This document shows, piece by piece, positions 9,856 to 24,161 of a stretch of DNA of 64,000 nt. How positions within the stretch are numbered: position 1 is the first letter of the stretch; the number at the start of each line of letters is the position of its first letter. The position numbers and the translations under genes are program-made. Under the pieces are notes generated by a model. It saw only the letters and a list, made by a program, of their open reading frames with translations, was not told the DNA's origin and did not search any database. Source of the stretch: Pseudomonas sp. gcc21 (lineage in GTDB: Bacteria; Pseudomonadota; Gammaproteobacteria; Pseudomonadales; Pseudomonadaceae); the NCBI RefSeq assembly GCF_012844345.1, contig NZ_CP051625.1, positions 3,410,001-3,474,000 of the forward strand, written 5' to 3'.

Positions 9856-10992
9856 TTGTCCAAGCCAGCCATTCTCGCCCTAGCCGACGGCAGCATTTTC
9901 CGTGGCGAGTCCATCGGGGCCGACGGTCAGACCGTAGGTGAGGTTGTTTTCAATACAGCCATGACCGGTTATCAGGAGATACTTACTGATCCCTCCTATG
10001 CGCGTCAGATCGTTACGCTGACCTATCCGCACGTCGGCAATACCGGGACAGTGGCGGACGATAGCGAGTCGTTCAGGGTCTGGGCCGCCGGACTGGTTAT
10101 TCGTGATCTGCCGCTACTGGCCAGCAACTGGCGTAATACTCAGCCTCTGGATGCTTACCTGGTCGAGAACGGTACGGTCGCTATCGCCGGCATCGATACG
10201 CGCCGTCTCACGCGCATTCTGCGGGAAAAGGGCGCGCAGAATGGCTGCATTCTTGCGGGTGAGGACGCTACTGAAGAGCGCGCGCTTGAATTGGCTCGTG
10301 AGTTCCCTGGGCTGAAGGGCATGGATCTGGCCAAGGAAGTGAGCGTCAAGGAGCGTTACGAGTGGCGCTCAAGCCTGTGGTGCCTGGAAAATAATGCTCA
10401 TACGGAAATCGAAGCGAGCGAGCTGCCGTATCATGTGGTGGCCTTCGACTACGGCATCAAATACAACATTCTGCGTATGCTGGTGGCGCGCGGGTGCCGT
10501 TTAACCGTTCTGCCTGCTCAATCTACCGCTGCTGACGCGCTTGCGCTGAAACCCGATGGCATCCTTCTGGCCAACGGCCCGGGCGACCCGGAGCCTTGTG
10601 ATTATGCCATCGAGGCGATTCAGGAGCTGCTGAAGACCGATACGCCAATCCTTGGTATTTGTCTGGGCCACCAGTTGCTGGCTCTCGCCGCAGGGGCACG
10701 CACCGTGAAGATGCCCAACGGGCATCACGGCGCCAATCATCCGGTACAGGATCTGCGCACCGGTGAGGTAATGATCACCAGTCAGAACCACGGCTTTGCA
10801 GTCGACGAGTCTTCGCTGCCGGGCAACGTGCGCGCCACACACAAATCCCTGTTTGACGGCACGCTGCAGGGTATCGAGCTGACGGACAGAGAAGCGTTCA
10901 GTTTCCAGGGTCACCCCGAAGCCAGCCCGGGCCCGCACGATGTGGCCCCGCTGTTCGATCGTTTCATCGAGACCATGGCCAAACGCCGCTAA
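9856..10992 (+). CDS. carA: Carbamoyl-phosphate synthase small subunit (glutaminase)
   Basis: A 378-residue CarA, the P. aeruginosa length, if translation starts at TTG 9856, five bases after the strong Shine-Dalgarno CGGAGG. This gives [18 protein letters not shown], matching the family; the upstream ATG at 9808 has no such support. The C-terminal class I glutamine amidotransferase domain has the nucleophile in GICLGHQLL and the catalytic histidine/glutamate in [10 protein letters not shown]. It supplies ammonia to CarB for arginine and pyrimidine synthesis. carB follows after 32 bases. Confidence 0.96.
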   Translation: MSKPAILALADGSIFRGESIGADGQTVGEVVFNTAMTGYQEILTDPSYARQIVTLTYPHVGNTGTVADDSESFRVWAAGLVIRDLPLLASNWRNTQPLDAYLVENGTVAIAGIDTRRLTRILREKGAQNGCILAGEDATEERALELAREFPGLKGMDLAKEVSVKERYEWRSSLWCLENNAHTEIEASELPYHVVAFDYGIKYNILRMLVARGCRLTVLPAQSTAADALALKPDGILLANGPGDPEPCDYAIEAIQELLKTDTPILGICLGHQLLALAAGARTVKMPNGHHGANHPVQDLRTGEVMITSQNHGFAVDESSLPGNVRATHKSLFDGTLQGIELTDREAFSFQGHPEASPGPHDVAPLFDRFIETMAKRR

Positions 10993-11024
10993 GCCGCCGG
11001 TTCACTTAGGATTTTTAGACGACT

Positions 11025-14240
<3,216 letters not shown>

Positions 14241-14243
14241 TTC

Positions 14244-14717
14244 ATGAAATATCCGATGACCAAGCAGGGTGCTGAAGCGCTCGAGGCAGAGCTGAAGCAT
14301 CTCAAGAACACCATGCGTCCGCAGATAACCCAGGCGATAGCCGAAGCGCGGGAGCTGGGCGATCTGAAAGAAAACGCTGAGTATCACGCTGCGCGGGAGC
14401 AGCAGGGCATGGTTGAGGCGCGGATCCGCGATATCGAGGGGCGGTTGTCTAACGCCCAGATCATCGACCCTACGACGATTCCGCATTCAGGCAAGGTGAT
14501 ATTCGGGACCACGATCGAAATCGCCAACGTCGATACCGACGAATCAATGGTCTATCAGATCGTCGGAGAAGACGAGGCAGACATCAAAACGCGCAAGATC
14601 TCGGTCAGTTCGCCGATTGCCCGCGCGTTGATCGGCAAGGAAGAAGGCGACATCGTTGCGGTCAAGACGCCCGGCGGTGTGGTTGAGTACGAGATTGTTG
14701 AGGTGCGACACCTGTGA
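14244..14717 (+). CDS. greA: Transcription elongation factor GreA
   Basis: A 157-residue GreA that rescues backtracked RNA polymerase by stimulating transcript cleavage. The N-terminal coiled coil carries the acidic tip ([18 protein letters not shown]) that reaches the polymerase active site; the C-terminal FKBP-like domain begins near residue 80. The ATG is three bases after the carB stop, so it is coupled to carAB, a conserved Pseudomonas arrangement. Its stop overlaps the next start (GTGA). Confidence 0.97.
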   Translation: MKYPMTKQGAEALEAELKHLKNTMRPQITQAIAEARELGDLKENAEYHAAREQQGMVEARIRDIEGRLSNAQIIDPTTIPHSGKVIFGTTIEIANVDTDESMVYQIVGEDEADIKTRKISVSSPIARALIGKEEGDIVAVKTPGGVVEYEIVEVRHL

Positions 14718-15136
14718 GCCGGGCGGCCGCCGTGCCTGCATTGCGTAGCGGTCGGGTTGCCTGGCAGCTGACCGTAACGCTATGGGTCGGCGGCATCTGG
14801 ATGTTGCATTTTGTCTTGCTACCGGCATTGGAAAGCTTCGGCCTGGCGCCGATGCTGACCGACGAGATTGGCAATTTCATGCGACCGCTGATGGTGGCTT
14901 TTGCGGCCGTCTGCGCAGTGCTTCAGCTGGTCATTGCCTGGTCGGCGATAGGTGGGGGATGGTGGAAAGATTTGCGTGGGCAGCTGTTGATGCTAGTGCT
15001 GGGCGCGTCTGCCATCTTCTTCGGCGCAAGATTCTTTGCAGCCGGCGATTACATCGAGCTGTTCTGCTATCTGGTTCTGGCTTTTGCGGGGCTGATACTG
15101 GTCCTCCAGCCACGTCCGGATGAAACCGGACGCTAG
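14714..15136 (+). CDS. DUF4149-family membrane protein
   Basis: A 140-residue protein with four hydrophobic segments (about residues 20-40, 55-78, 88-106 and 112-130). The motif [19 protein letters not shown] near the N-terminus is typical of the DUF4149 family, and the gene is found beside greA in Pseudomonas. Function is unknown. Translation probably starts at GTG 14714, overlapping the greA stop by four bases, which implies coupling. It converges on yhbY. Confidence 0.8.
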   Translation: MSRAAAVPALRSGRVAWQLTVTLWVGGIWMLHFVLLPALESFGLAPMLTDEIGNFMRPLMVAFAAVCAVLQLVIAWSAIGGGWWKDLRGQLLMLVLGASAIFFGARFFAAGDYIELFCYLVLAFAGLILVLQPRPDETGR

Positions 15137-15146
15137 CCGTGACCGG

Positions 15147-15461
15147 TCACATGTTCTTGTAACGTACGAGATTGGATAACTGTGCGTTGGGTTTTTTAGC
15201 TTTGCGTAGCAAAATCGCCATCTTGCCAATAACCTGCACCAGCTCGGCGCCGCTGTTTTTACATAGCTCTTCAATCAGCGCCTGTTTGCTGTCGCGATCG
15301 GCAACACTCAGGCGGATTTTGATCAGTTCATGATCGGTGAGCGCGCGATCGAGTTCGGCCATCACGCCCTCACTGAGGCCGTTTTCGCTGATCATTACGA
15401 TCGGCTTGAGATGGTGGCCAATACGTTTGTAGACTTTTTTCTGTTCGGAGCTAAGCGCCAT
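15147..15461 (-). CDS. yhbY: Ribosome assembly RNA-binding protein YhbY
   Basis: A 104-residue CRM-domain protein. The core [20 protein letters not shown] followed by [14 protein letters not shown] and HELIKIR is diagnostic; the GxxG-type loop lies near residues 20-30. YhbY associates with pre-50S particles. The start at 15461 is preferred over an in-frame upstream start at 15566, because the family begins MALSSEQ and the longer form would run into rlmE. It is divergent from rlmE. Confidence 0.93.
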   Translation of the reverse strand: MALSSEQKKVYKRIGHHLKPIVMISENGLSEGVMAELDRALTDHELIKIRLSVADRDSKQALIEELCKNSGAELVQVIGKMAILLRKAKKPNAQLSNLVRYKNM

Positions 15462-15543
15462 AATATCTGTATGCGTTCCAGTTTCGTTGAAAGAAATCGC
15501 GACTAGTTTAACCGGCGGCGACATCCGCTGCACGAGGTATTCC

Positions 15544-16173
15544 GTGGCTCGATCCAAAACCAGCAAAGGCTGGCTGAAAGAACATTTTGACGATCCCTAT
15601 GTCAAGAAGGCGCAAAAGGACGGCTATCGTTCGCGTGCCAGTTACAAATTGCTGGAAATTCAGGAGAAGGACCGGCTACTCAAGCCGGGTATGACCGTTC
15701 TGGATCTGGGTGCGGCACCGGGAGGCTGGTGCCAGGTGGCGAGCCGTCTGATTGGTGATAAGGGGCGTATTATTGCCTCGGATATCCTGCCAATGGACAG
15801 TATTGCGGATGTAACCTTCATCGAAGGCGACTTCACCGAGGAAGCGGTCTTTGAAGAGATTCTCCGCGCGATCGGCGATCAGCCAGTAGATCTTGTTATT
15901 TCTGATATGGCCCCCAATATGAGTGGTACGCCTGAAGTCGATCAGCCGAGGGCGATGTATCTATGCGAGCTGGCGCTGGATATGGCGGCACAGGTTCTGC
16001 GGCCCGGTGGCAGCTTTCTGGTGAAAGTGTTCCATGGGGAAGGTTTTGATGAGTACTTCCGGCAAATGAGAGGTCAGTTTGACAAGCTGGTTACCCGTAA
16101 GCCTGGGGCATCCAGAGACCGGTCCCGCGAAACCTACCTGCTGGCCAAGGGATATAAAGGCCCGCAAGCATAG
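15544..16173 (+). CDS. rlmE: 23S rRNA (uridine-2'-O) methyltransferase RlmE (FtsJ)
   Basis: A 209-residue class I methyltransferase that methylates U2552 of 23S rRNA late in 50S assembly. Translation starts at GTG 15544 after the Shine-Dalgarno CGAGGTA; conserved sequence begins [19 protein letters not shown]. The SAM site is [14 protein letters not shown], followed by SDMAPNMSG, with the remaining K-D-K-E residues in [12 protein letters not shown] and SRETYLL. It is divergent from yhbY and precedes ftsH as in E. coli. Confidence 0.96.
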   Translation: MARSKTSKGWLKEHFDDPYVKKAQKDGYRSRASYKLLEIQEKDRLLKPGMTVLDLGAAPGGWCQVASRLIGDKGRIIASDILPMDSIADVTFIEGDFTEEAVFEEILRAIGDQPVDLVISDMAPNMSGTPEVDQPRAMYLCELALDMAAQVLRPGGSFLVKVFHGEGFDEYFRQMRGQFDKLVTRKPGASRDRSRETYLLAKGYKGPQA

Positions 16174-16306
16174 TGCCGCGACATAGCGCGTAACATTGCC
16201 GCGCCTGCCGTGATGCCGAAAACTGGTGTAAGGTAGGCATGTCATACATATATGAAGATTTCAGTCAGGCTTGGCCGCACGTGCGGCGGGGCAAGAGGGT
16301 AGCGAT

Positions 16307-18265
16307 TTGAACGATATGGCGAAAAACCTCATCTTGTGGTTGATCATTGCCGCCGTCCTGGTGACGGTGATGAACAATTTCAGTACTCCCACCGAAACCA
16401 ATACCCTCAATTACACCCAGTTCCTCGAGATGGTCGAAGATCGTCAGGTTGAACGCGTGACGGTTGACGGTTATGAGATTGAAGGGCGTCGCCGCGACGG
16501 CACCACCTTCACCACGATTCGTCCGGCGATTCAGGACAGTGGGCTTATCGGTGACCTGCTCGAGAATGACGTCATTATCGAGGGTAAGCAGCCAGAACAG
16601 CAGAGCATCTGGACTCAGTTGTTGATAGCCAGCTTCCCGATTTTGATCATCATTGCCATCTTCATGTTCTTCATGCGCCAGATGCAGGGCGGTGCAGGCG
16701 GACGCGGCGGCCCGATGAGCTTCGGCAAGAGCAAGGCGCGGATGCTGACGGAAGACCAGGTGAAGACCACTTTTGCGGATGTCGCTGGTTGTGACGAGGC
16801 CAAGGAAGAAGTCAGTGAGCTGGTCGAGTTCTTGCGTGACCCGGGCAAGTTCCAGCGTCTGGGAGGGCATATTCCCCGCGGCGTGCTGATGGTAGGGCAG
16901 CCGGGTACTGGTAAGACGTTGCTGGCCAAGGCGGTAGCAGGCGAAGCGAAAGTGCCGTTCTTCACTATCTCGGGTTCGGATTTCGTCGAGATGTTCGTTG
17001 GCGTTGGTGCCAGCCGCGTGCGCGATATGTTCGAGCAGGCCAAGAAGCATGCACCCTGCATTATCTTCATCGATGAGATCGACGCTGTCGGTCGTCACCG
17101 TGGCGGCGGTATGGGCGGTGGTCACGATGAGCGCGAGCAGACTCTGAACCAGCTGCTGGTTGAGATGGACGGCTTCGAGCCAAACGACGGCATCATCGTG
17201 GTGGCCGCCACTAACCGTCCGGACGTACTTGATCCCGCACTGCTGCGTCCCGGTCGTTTCGATCGCCAGGTCGTTGTTGGTTTGCCGGACATCCGCGGGC
17301 GCGAGCAGATCCTCAAGGTTCATATGCGCAAGGTTCCGCTGGGTGATGATGTGGCGCCCACCAATATTGCGCGTGGCACGCCCGGCTTCTCCGGTGCTGA
17401 CCTTGCAAACCTGGTTAACGAGGCGTCCTTGTTCGCTGCGCGAGCCGGCAAGCGTCTGGTGGAAATGAAAGAATTCGAAATGGCCAAGGATAAGATCATG
17501 ATGGGCGCCGAGCGCAAATCCATGGTCATGTCCGATAAGGAAAAGCTCAATACGGCGTACCATGAGTCCGGCCATGCGATCGTCGGTCGCCTGGTTCCAG
17601 AGCATGACCCGGTCTATAAGGTGTCCATCATTCCGCGTGGCCGTGCGTTGGGTGTGACCATGTTTCTGCCGGAAGAGGACCGGTACAGTCTGTCCAAGCG
17701 CGCGCTGATCAGTCAGATCTGTTCGTTGTTTGGTGGCCGTATCGCAGAGGAAATGACCCTCGGTTTTGAAGGCGTAACCACCGGGGCGTCAAATGACATC
17801 ATGCGCGCCACGCAGCTGGCCAAGAACATGGTGACCAAGTGGGGTCTGTCGGAAAAACTCGGTCCGCTGATGTACGGCGAAGACGAGAATGAAGGCTATC
17901 TCGGCCGTATGGGGGGTGGACAAGCTGCCAGCGTATCCGGAGAGACGGCCAAGCTGATTGACGAAGAGGTGCGCCGGATCATTGATGAGTGCTATGCAAC
18001 AGCCCGTCAGTTGCTTGAAGATAATCGGCATAAACTGGACATGATGGCCGAAGCGTTGATGAAGTACGAAACCATTGATGCCGAGCAGATCAATGACATC
18101 ATGGCTGGTAATCCGCCTCGCGAGCCTAAAGGCTGGCAGGGTGACGATAGCCAGGGGCCTGGTGCGTCAGCGAGCGTCGGAGATGATCCGGCCACGGATG
18201 TGACGACCGGTGACGACAAGCCTAAGGATGGCGGTATAATCGGCGGCCCTGCTGGCGAACACTGA
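16307..18265 (+). CDS. ftsH: ATP-dependent zinc metalloprotease FtsH
   Basis: A 652-residue membrane AAA+ protease. Two transmembrane helices (about residues 7-26 and 105-126) flank a periplasmic domain; then come Walker A GQPGTGKT, Walker B IIFIDEID, the second region of homology ([20 protein letters not shown]) and the zinc motif HESGH. It degrades misfolded membrane proteins and regulators such as RpoH and LpxC. TTG 16307 has a well-spaced GAGGGT six bases upstream, giving [14 protein letters not shown] 16316 is the alternative. The C-terminal tail after about 600 is low-complexity. Confidence 0.96.
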   Translation: MNDMAKNLILWLIIAAVLVTVMNNFSTPTETNTLNYTQFLEMVEDRQVERVTVDGYEIEGRRRDGTTFTTIRPAIQDSGLIGDLLENDVIIEGKQPEQQSIWTQLLIASFPILIIIAIFMFFMRQMQGGAGGRGGPMSFGKSKARMLTEDQVKTTFADVAGCDEAKEEVSELVEFLRDPGKFQRLGGHIPRGVLMVGQPGTGKTLLAKAVAGEAKVPFFTISGSDFVEMFVGVGASRVRDMFEQAKKHAPCIIFIDEIDAVGRHRGGGMGGGHDEREQTLNQLLVEMDGFEPNDGIIVVAATNRPDVLDPALLRPGRFDRQVVVGLPDIRGREQILKVHMRKVPLGDDVAPTNIARGTPGFSGADLANLVNEASLFAARAGKRLVEMKEFEMAKDKIMMGAERKSMVMSDKEKLNTAYHESGHAIVGRLVPEHDPVYKVSIIPRGRALGVTMFLPEEDRYSLSKRALISQICSLFGGRIAEEMTLGFEGVTTGASNDIMRATQLAKNMVTKWGLSEKLGPLMYGEDENEGYLGRMGGGQAASVSGETAKLIDEEVRRIIDECYATARQLLEDNRHKLDMMAEALMKYETIDAEQINDIMAGNPPREPKGWQGDDSQGPGASASVGDDPATDVTTGDDKPKDGGIIGGPAGEH

Positions 18266-18272
18266 AGCGTCG

Positions 18273-19121
18273 ATGACTAACCTGCCTAATAGCTCCCGGT
18301 TGCCTTGCGGTGATCGGGAGCTTGATCTTTCCAGAACCCATATCATGGGTATCCTCAATGTTACGCCCGACTCTTTTTCCGATGGTGGCCGGTTTACTCG
18401 GAAGGACGCGGCGCTAGCGCATGTCGAGCAAATGCTTGCCGCTGGCGCAACGATGATCGATATCGGCGGGGAGTCGACCCGGCCCGGGGCAGCTCCGGTG
18501 TCCGTTGCGCAGGAAGTTGAACGGGTTGTGCCAATGGTCGAGGCGATCAAAACACGCTTCGATACAGTGGTGTCGGTCGATAGCAGTACGCCGGACGTTT
18601 TCACCGAAGCGGCCAGGGCGGGTGCCGGGTTTATCAACGATATCCGCGCGCTTTGCCGGCCGGGTGCGCTCGAAGCCGCTGCCGCGACCGGGTTGCCCGT
18701 ATGTATCATGCATATGCAGGGCGAGCCGGCATCCATGCAACAAGCGCCAACGTACACCTCGGTTCTCGACGAGGTAAATGCGTTCCTGAATGACCGCGTT
18801 GCTGCCTGTGAAGCGGCAGGTATTCCACGTCAGCGTCTGGTGTTGGATCCTGGTTTCGGCTTTGGCAAATCGCTGGAGCATAACCTCCAACTGTTCAATC
18901 GCCTCGAGGCACTACAGCCGTCCGGTTTGCCTGTGCTGGTCGGGGTATCGCGTAAAAGCATGATCGGTCAGACGCTTGACCGGCCGGTGGACCAACGTTT
19001 GTTCGGTGGTATCGCTTTAACCGCTCTTGCCGTGACCAAGGGCGCACGCATCATTCGGGTGCACGATGTACCTGAAACAGTCGATGCGGTTCGCATGATC
19101 GAAGCGGTGCTCTCCGCCTGA
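18273..19121 (+). CDS. folP: Dihydropteroate synthase
   Basis: A 282-residue TIM-barrel enzyme joining p-aminobenzoate to the pterin pyrophosphate in folate synthesis, the target of sulfonamides. Motifs include [27 protein letters not shown], the D-x-N strand (INDIRAL), [11 protein letters not shown] and GVSRKSMIG. Residues of the first two sulfonamide-contact loops look conventional. It lies seven bases after ftsH and 40 before glmM, in the conserved ftsH-folP-glmM order. Confidence 0.97.
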   Translation: MTNLPNSSRLPCGDRELDLSRTHIMGILNVTPDSFSDGGRFTRKDAALAHVEQMLAAGATMIDIGGESTRPGAAPVSVAQEVERVVPMVEAIKTRFDTVVSVDSSTPDVFTEAARAGAGFINDIRALCRPGALEAAAATGLPVCIMHMQGEPASMQQAPTYTSVLDEVNAFLNDRVAACEAAGIPRQRLVLDPGFGFGKSLEHNLQLFNRLEALQPSGLPVLVGVSRKSMIGQTLDRPVDQRLFGGIALTALAVTKGARIIRVHDVPETVDAVRMIEAVLSA

Positions 19122-19161
19122 CCCAAACAGAACAAGACAGAACCTGAAGGATTTGCGCAAC

Positions 19162-20508
19162 ATGGAAAAACGCTATTTTGGAACCGATGGCATCCGCGGT
19201 CGGGTTGGCAGCCATCCCATAACACCCGAATTCATGCTCAAGCTGGGCTGGGCTGTGGGGATGGCATTCAAGCGTCAGGGCCAATGCCGGGTTTTGATTG
19301 GCAAGGACACGCGCATTTCGGGTTACATGTTTGAGTCGGCGCTGGAGGCAGGCTTGTCCGCCGCTGGTGCCCAGGTGCAACTGCTCGGCCCGATGCCTAC
19401 GCCGGCGATCGCCTACCTGACGCGCACCTTCCAGGCCGATGCCGGTATCGTCATAAGCGCATCGCACAATCCTTTCTTCGACAATGGCATCAAATTTTTC
19501 TCGGTTACCGGAAGCAAGCTGCCGGATGAACTGGAGTTCGAGATCGAGCGTCTGGTTGATTCGCAGATGGAGGTCGTCGACTCGGCCAGTCTGGGTAAGG
19601 TGGCGCGTGTAGAGGATGCCTCGGGTCGCTACATCGAGTATTGCAAAAGCAGTGTGCCCACCAGCACCAGTTTCAAGGCGTTCAAGCTGGTCATCGATTG
19701 TGCCCATGGCGCCACGTACAAAGTAGCTCCGAACGTGTTTCGCGAGCTCGGTGCGGAGGTAAAGGTAATCGGTGCCCAGCCGGACGGGCTCAATATCAAT
19801 GCAGGCGTAGGTTCGACCGATCTGGCCGCGCTGCGTGAGGCGGTGCTGGAGTCGGGTGCGCACCTCGGTATTGCCTTCGACGGTGATGGTGACCGAGTAT
19901 TGATGGTCGACGAGCAGGGCGAAGAAGTCGACGGGGATGAATTGCTTTTCATAATCGCACGGGATATGCAGCAGCGTGGCCTATTGCGCGGCGGTGTGGT
20001 CGGCACGCTCATGACCAACCTTGGGCTTGAGCTGGCACTGAAGGAAGCCGGTGTTCCCTTCGTGCGGGCCAAGGTCGGCGATCGGTATGTGATGGCAGAG
20101 CTGCGTGAGCGCGACTGGATTCTCGGTGGCGAGTCCTCAGGGCACCTGGTTTGTCTGCACCACACTTCTACTGGTGACGGTATCATCGCAGCGTTGCAGG
20201 TGCTGCGTGCGTTGCAAATCGCCGGTACGACGCTCAGCGAGGCCCGCAAGGGTATGCACAAATGTCCGCAGAAGCTGATCAACGTCCGTTACCAGCGCGG
20301 GGAGGTCTCGCCACTTGAGCATCCCGAATTGCAGGCCGGAGTAGCCCAGGCGGAACAGCGTATGGGGGATGCGGGCAGGGTGCTGCTGCGGTTGTCTGGC
20401 ACCGAGCCGGTCATCCGCGTGATGGTCGAAGGCGAAGACGCCGGGCAGGTGGAAACCGAGGCCGGTATCCTGGCTGAACAGGTCAGCAGGTTGTTCAGTG
20501 CTTCGTGA
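19162..20508 (+). CDS. glmM: Phosphoglucosamine mutase
   Basis: A 448-residue alpha-D-phosphohexomutase, normal for GlmM. The active-site phosphoserine is in [13 protein letters not shown], the metal loop is DGDGDRV, the sugar loop is GGESSGH and the phosphate loop is [12 protein letters not shown]. It converts glucosamine-6-phosphate to glucosamine-1-phosphate for UDP-GlcNAc. ATG 19162 ([13 protein letters not shown]) follows GAAGGA; an in-frame TTG nine bases upstream is less likely. Confidence 0.97.
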   Translation: MEKRYFGTDGIRGRVGSHPITPEFMLKLGWAVGMAFKRQGQCRVLIGKDTRISGYMFESALEAGLSAAGAQVQLLGPMPTPAIAYLTRTFQADAGIVISASHNPFFDNGIKFFSVTGSKLPDELEFEIERLVDSQMEVVDSASLGKVARVEDASGRYIEYCKSSVPTSTSFKAFKLVIDCAHGATYKVAPNVFRELGAEVKVIGAQPDGLNINAGVGSTDLAALREAVLESGAHLGIAFDGDGDRVLMVDEQGEEVDGDELLFIIARDMQQRGLLRGGVVGTLMTNLGLELALKEAGVPFVRAKVGDRYVMAELRERDWILGGESSGHLVCLHHTSTGDGIIAALQVLRALQIAGTTLSEARKGMHKCPQKLINVRYQRGEVSPLEHPELQAGVAQAEQRMGDAGRVLLRLSGTEPVIRVMVEGEDAGQVETEAGILAEQVSRLFSAS

Positions 20509-20577
20509 GTAGAATGCGGTTGTTTCGCCCGGGCATCTTGGGTAAGATTGGCGCCCGCTTGAGCTGAGAGGTTAGGC

Positions 20578-21336
20578 ATGCGTCGTTCGCTGGTCGCCGG
20601 AAACTGGAAAATGCACGGTACTCGGCAATCCGTTGAGACCTTGCTTGGTGGATTGAATCAGCAGGATTGGCCCGAAGAGGTTGATCTCGTTATCGCTCCG
20701 CCCGCGCTGTATCTACAGCAGTGCCGCGCAGCGCTTGAAGGTTCGCCCATCAGTCTGGCGGGGCAGACATCCGCAACCCAGGCCGAGCCTGGCGCATTCA
20801 CCGGCGAAGTATCGCCAGCTCAGCTACGTGATGCGGGATGTGAATATGTGATCGTTGGTCACTCCGAGCGGCGTAGTCTGTTCGGTGAGACGGACGAGGT
20901 GGTTTGCAAGAAGTTTGCAGCCGCGTTGGCCTGTGGTCTGCGACCGATTCTGTGTGTCGGCGAGACGCGCGAGCAGCGCGATGCTGGTGAGACTGCTGAA
21001 GTAGTCGGGCGCCAGTTGCAGGTGGTACTTGAATCGTTCGGTGTGGGTGGTCTCGCCCAGGGCGTAGTGGCTTACGAGCCGGTCTGGGCCATTGGGACGG
21101 GATTGACGGCCTCGCCGGAAGAGGCACAGGATGTACATTCGATGATCCGTGGCCGGCTGGCAATGCTCGATGACGAGCAGGCCCGCTGTGTGCAGATTGT
21201 CTACGGCGGTAGTGTCAAGGCGGACAATGCCGAAGCGCTGTTTGCGATGCCGGATATCGATGGGGGGCTGGTTGGTGGGGCTTCCCTCAATGCTGATGAA
21301 TTTGGTGCGATAGCGCGCGCCGCGGGACGAGCATAA
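20578..21336 (+). CDS. tpiA: Triosephosphate isomerase
   Basis: A 252-residue TIM barrel. Catalytic residues are visible: the lysine in AGNWKMHG, the histidine in VGHSERR and the glutamate in [11 protein letters not shown], with the phosphate-binding YGGSVK near the C-terminus. It interconverts dihydroxyacetone phosphate and glyceraldehyde-3-phosphate. The 69 bases upstream could hold a promoter (TAAGAT near 20542). Its stop overlaps the secG start by one base. Confidence 0.97.
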   Translation: MRRSLVAGNWKMHGTRQSVETLLGGLNQQDWPEEVDLVIAPPALYLQQCRAALEGSPISLAGQTSATQAEPGAFTGEVSPAQLRDAGCEYVIVGHSERRSLFGETDEVVCKKFAAALACGLRPILCVGETREQRDAGETAEVVGRQLQVVLESFGVGGLAQGVVAYEPVWAIGTGLTASPEEAQDVHSMIRGRLAMLDDEQARCVQIVYGGSVKADNAEALFAMPDIDGGLVGGASLNADEFGAIARAAGRA

Positions 21337-21716
21337 TGATTGAGACGGTAGTTATAGTTATCCACCTGATGGCAGCAATTGCTCTGGTCGGTCTGGTACT
21401 GATCCAGCAGGGCAAGGGTGCTGACGCGGGCGCGTCCTTTGGTTCTGGCGCCTCCGGCACTGTATTTGGCAGTCAGGGTTCAGCTACCTTTCTAAGTCGC
21501 TTGACAGGCGCGCTGGCCGCTGTATTCTTTCTGACTTCTCTGGGTCTGGCCTACTATGCCAGCGATTATGCAGCACGATCGCTCGAGAGTGGTTTGCCTG
21601 ATCCGGTGTTGCGCTCTGAGCCGGCTACTCCGGTCCTGAGCGAGGATGTACCTGTTCTTGAAGAGCAGGCCCCTCAGGCTCCTGCTGCGACGGATGATGT
21701 GCCCGCCGTCGAGTAA
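21336..21716 (+). CDS. secG: Preprotein translocase subunit SecG
   Basis: A 126-residue SecG with two transmembrane helices (about residues 3-22 and 53-73) and the conserved cytosolic loop [20 protein letters not shown]. It is an auxiliary subunit of the SecYEG channel in the inner membrane. The C-terminal 50 residues are rich in proline, alanine and glutamate, a variable tail seen in pseudomonads. It is coupled to tpiA by a TAATG overlap and followed after 12 bases by tRNA-Leu. Confidence 0.95.
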   Translation: MIETVVIVIHLMAAIALVGLVLIQQGKGADAGASFGSGASGTVFGSQGSATFLSRLTGALAAVFFLTSLGLAYYASDYAARSLESGLPDPVLRSEPATPVLSEDVPVLEEQAPQAPAATDDVPAVE

Positions 21717-21728
21717 GCCTAACGTTTT

Positions 21729-21813
21729 GCGGAAGTGGTGGAATTGGTAGACACGCTATCTTGAGGGGGTAGTGCCTTAGGGTGTATGGGTTCGAGTCCC
21801 ATCTTCCGCACCA
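21729..21813 (+). tRNA. tRNA-Leu (anticodon GAG)
   Basis: An 85-nt class II tRNA. The acceptor arms GCGGAAG and CTTCCGC pair, there is a long variable arm, the T loop is TTCGAGT and CCA is encoded at the end. The anticodon arm CTATC-TTGAGGG-GGTAG gives GAG. The position after secG is conserved in Pseudomonas and E. coli. Confidence 0.95.
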
Positions 21814-21915
21814 ATCATTCAGGGTCTGCTTTGGCAGGCCCTGCTTTGTTTTCGGGCTGTGTGTGCCGGTTGTCTTGTTGGGCGGCCGGGCGTATAATTC
21901 ATGCCCTAGATTCGA

Positions 21916-21992
<77 letters not shown>

Positions 21993-21996
21993 GTCA

Positions 21997-22021
21997 AAGG
22001 CCCCTTTTTAGGGGCTTTTTG
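21997..22021 (+). terminator. Intrinsic terminator after tRNA-fMet
   Basis: AAGGCCCC pairs with GGGGCTTT around a TTTTTA loop and runs into TTTTTGTT, a classical rho-independent terminator five bases after the tRNA. Confidence 0.85.
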
Positions 22022-22061
22022 TTAGATGTCTGGACTTCCTCGGAAGTGGCCAGCGACCAGG

Positions 22062-22086
22062 ATGGGCTTAAAGGCCCATTTTTTAT
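22062..22086 (+). terminator. Second terminator in the rimP leader
   Basis: ATGGGC (22062-22067) pairs with GCCCAT (22074-22079), with a 6-nt loop, followed by TTTTTTA. It ends 24 bases before the rimP start, so the rimP-nusA-infB operon appears to be entered by readthrough or to be attenuated here. Confidence 0.75.
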
Positions 22087-22110
22087 TCATGCAAAGCAAA
22101 GGTGGTGAAT

Positions 22111-22566
22111 TTGTCCGGCAAAGTTTCTGAGTTGGAAATACTTCTGGTCCCGATTATCGAAGCGTTAGGCTATCGTTGTTGGGGCATTGAGTATTTGTCT
22201 CAGGGCCGTCACACCCTCCTGCGCGTTTACATTGATCATCCGGACGGTATTACTGTCGAAGCGTGCGCAGAGGTGAGTCGGCAGGCAAGCGCCGTTCTGG
22301 ATGTTGAAGATCCCATCGCCGGGGACTATACCTTGGAAGTGTCCTCCCCCGGCATGGATAGGCCGCTGTTCACCCTGGAGCAGTTTGCCGCTTATACCGG
22401 TGAACAGGCCAAACTCAGATTGCGCGTCCCGTATGAAGGGCGGCGGAATTTTCAAGGTGTCATCCGCGGTGTTGAAGGCGATGAGGTGATTCTTCAGGTC
22501 GGTGAACACGAATACCTGCTGCCCATCGATTCCATCGACAAAAGCAATATTATCCCGCGGTTTTGA
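22111..22566 (+). CDS. rimP: Ribosome maturation factor RimP
   Basis: A 151-residue protein needed for 30S maturation. The N-terminal domain has the motif [26 protein letters not shown] (shown to end at about residue 42) and the core also contains [14 protein letters not shown]; a C-terminal SH3-like domain follows. Start choice: TTG 22111 lies five bases after AAGGTGG and gives the family's normal length. GTG codons at 22102 and 22105 overlap that Shine-Dalgarno and are less likely. First gene of the rimP-nusA-infB operon. Confidence 0.94.
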   Translation: MSGKVSELEILLVPIIEALGYRCWGIEYLSQGRHTLLRVYIDHPDGITVEACAEVSRQASAVLDVEDPIAGDYTLEVSSPGMDRPLFTLEQFAAYTGEQAKLRLRVPYEGRRNFQGVIRGVEGDEVILQVGEHEYLLPIDSIDKSNIIPRF

Positions 22567-22618
22567 GCATTTTTCGGGCTCCAGTGGCCCCAATGGACGG
22601 CGTTAGGCGAGGCATACG

Positions 22619-24100
22619 ATGAGCAAAGAAGTGCTGCTGGTTGTGGAATCCGTTTCCAATGAAAAGGGCGTACCGCCCGATGTGATTTTCGAAGCATTGG
22701 AACTGGCATTAGCCACAGCAACCAAGAAGCGTTACGAAGATGAAGTAGATGTACGGGTGCAGATTGATCGGCATACGGGCAGCTATGACACTTACCGTCG
22801 CTGGACTGTGGTGGCTGATGAGGATTTCGAAGAACCCGACATGCAACTGACGCTTGATCAGGCCGAAGCGCGTGATCCGGATCTGAAGATCGGCGACATG
22901 ATCGAAGAGAAGATCGAGTCCGTTGAGTTCGGCCGTATTGCCGCCCAGATCGCCAAGCAGGTCATCGTGCAGAAAGTGCGCGAAGCCGAGCGCGCTCAGG
23001 TGGTCGATGCCTACCGTGACCGTCTGGGTGAAATCATCAGTGGTACAGTCAAGAAGGTTACGCGGGACAGCGTAATAGTCGATCTCGGCAACAACGCCGA
23101 GGCTGTGCTGCCACGTGAAGAGATGATTCCGCGCGAGACATTCCGTACCGGCAGCCGCATCCGTGCGCTGCTCAAGGAAATTCGTGCAGAGAATCGTGGT
23201 CCTCAGCTGGTGTTGTCGCGTAGCGCGCCAGAGATGATTATCGAACTGTTCCGTATTGAAGTGCCGGAAATTTCCGAGGAGCTGATCGAGGTAATGGGCG
23301 CAGCCCGTGATCCGGGCTCCCGCGCGAAAATCGCGGTGCGTTCGAAAGACAAGCGTATTGATCCGCAGGGTGCCTGTATCGGCATGCGCGGTTCGCGCGT
23401 GCAGGCAGTATCCGGCGAGCTCGGTGGTGAGCGAGTTGACATCGTTCTGTGGGACGACAATCTGGCGCAGTTCGTCATCAATGCGATGGCGCCTGCAGAA
23501 GTTGCGTCGATCATCCTGGACGAGGATACCCACACCATCGATATTGCGGTCGCCGAGGATAATCTCGCGCAGGCTATCGGTCGCAGCGGGCAGAACGTTC
23601 GCCTGGCCAGTCAATTGACCGGCTGGACCCTGAACGTGATGACTGAAGAAGCCATCGTCGCCAAGCGCGAAGCTGAGACTGGCGACATCTTGCGCGGCTT
23701 TATTGAAGAGCTGGACGTAGACGAAGAACTGGCTCAGATGTTGGTGGAAGAAGGCTTCACTTCGCTAGAAGAGATAGCCTACGTTCCGATGGAAGAAATG
23801 CTGGAAATCGACGGTTTTGACGAAGATATCGTCAATGAATTGCGCGCACGAGCCAAGGATCGGCTACTGACCAGGGCGATTGCCAGCGAAGAGAAGCTGG
23901 AAGAAGCCCAGCCTGCCGAAGACCTCCTGAATATGGAAGGTGTTGATCGGGCCCTGGCGTTCCAGCTTGCAGCAAAAGGCATCATCAGCATGGAAGACCT
24001 CGCTGAGCAATCGGTCGACGATCTGTTGGATATTGATGGTATTGACGAAGCCCGTGCCGGCACGCTGATTATGGCTGCCCGGGCGCCCTGGTTTGAATAA
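22619..24100 (+). CDS. nusA: Transcription termination/antitermination protein NusA
   Basis: A 493-residue NusA. Order: N-terminal RNA polymerase-binding domain (1-130), S1 domain (about 135-200, [18 protein letters not shown]), two KH domains (about 230-345, including [17 protein letters not shown] and [13 protein letters not shown]), then two acidic helix-hairpin-helix repeats (about 365-490) as in E. coli. It modulates pausing, termination and antitermination. Terminators upstream of rimP could form a NusA feedback loop, as proposed for E. coli. Confidence 0.98.
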   Translation: MSKEVLLVVESVSNEKGVPPDVIFEALELALATATKKRYEDEVDVRVQIDRHTGSYDTYRRWTVVADEDFEEPDMQLTLDQAEARDPDLKIGDMIEEKIESVEFGRIAAQIAKQVIVQKVREAERAQVVDAYRDRLGEIISGTVKKVTRDSVIVDLGNNAEAVLPREEMIPRETFRTGSRIRALLKEIRAENRGPQLVLSRSAPEMIIELFRIEVPEISEELIEVMGAARDPGSRAKIAVRSKDKRIDPQGACIGMRGSRVQAVSGELGGERVDIVLWDDNLAQFVINAMAPAEVASIILDEDTHTIDIAVAEDNLAQAIGRSGQNVRLASQLTGWTLNVMTEEAIVAKREAETGDILRGFIEELDVDEELAQMLVEEGFTSLEEIAYVPMEEMLEIDGFDEDIVNELRARAKDRLLTRAIASEEKLEEAQPAEDLLNMEGVDRALAFQLAAKGIISMEDLAEQSVDDLLDIDGIDEARAGTLIMAARAPWFE

Positions 24101-24161
24101 CCGGTCGGTATAGCGGTACCCCCCTGCGGAGACGCACGGACCCGACTGAGGAGAGAAGTGA

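Noticed and set aside
16265..17605. Antisense open frame over ftsH (446 codons)
   Set aside because: Shadow of a certain gene; no independent support.
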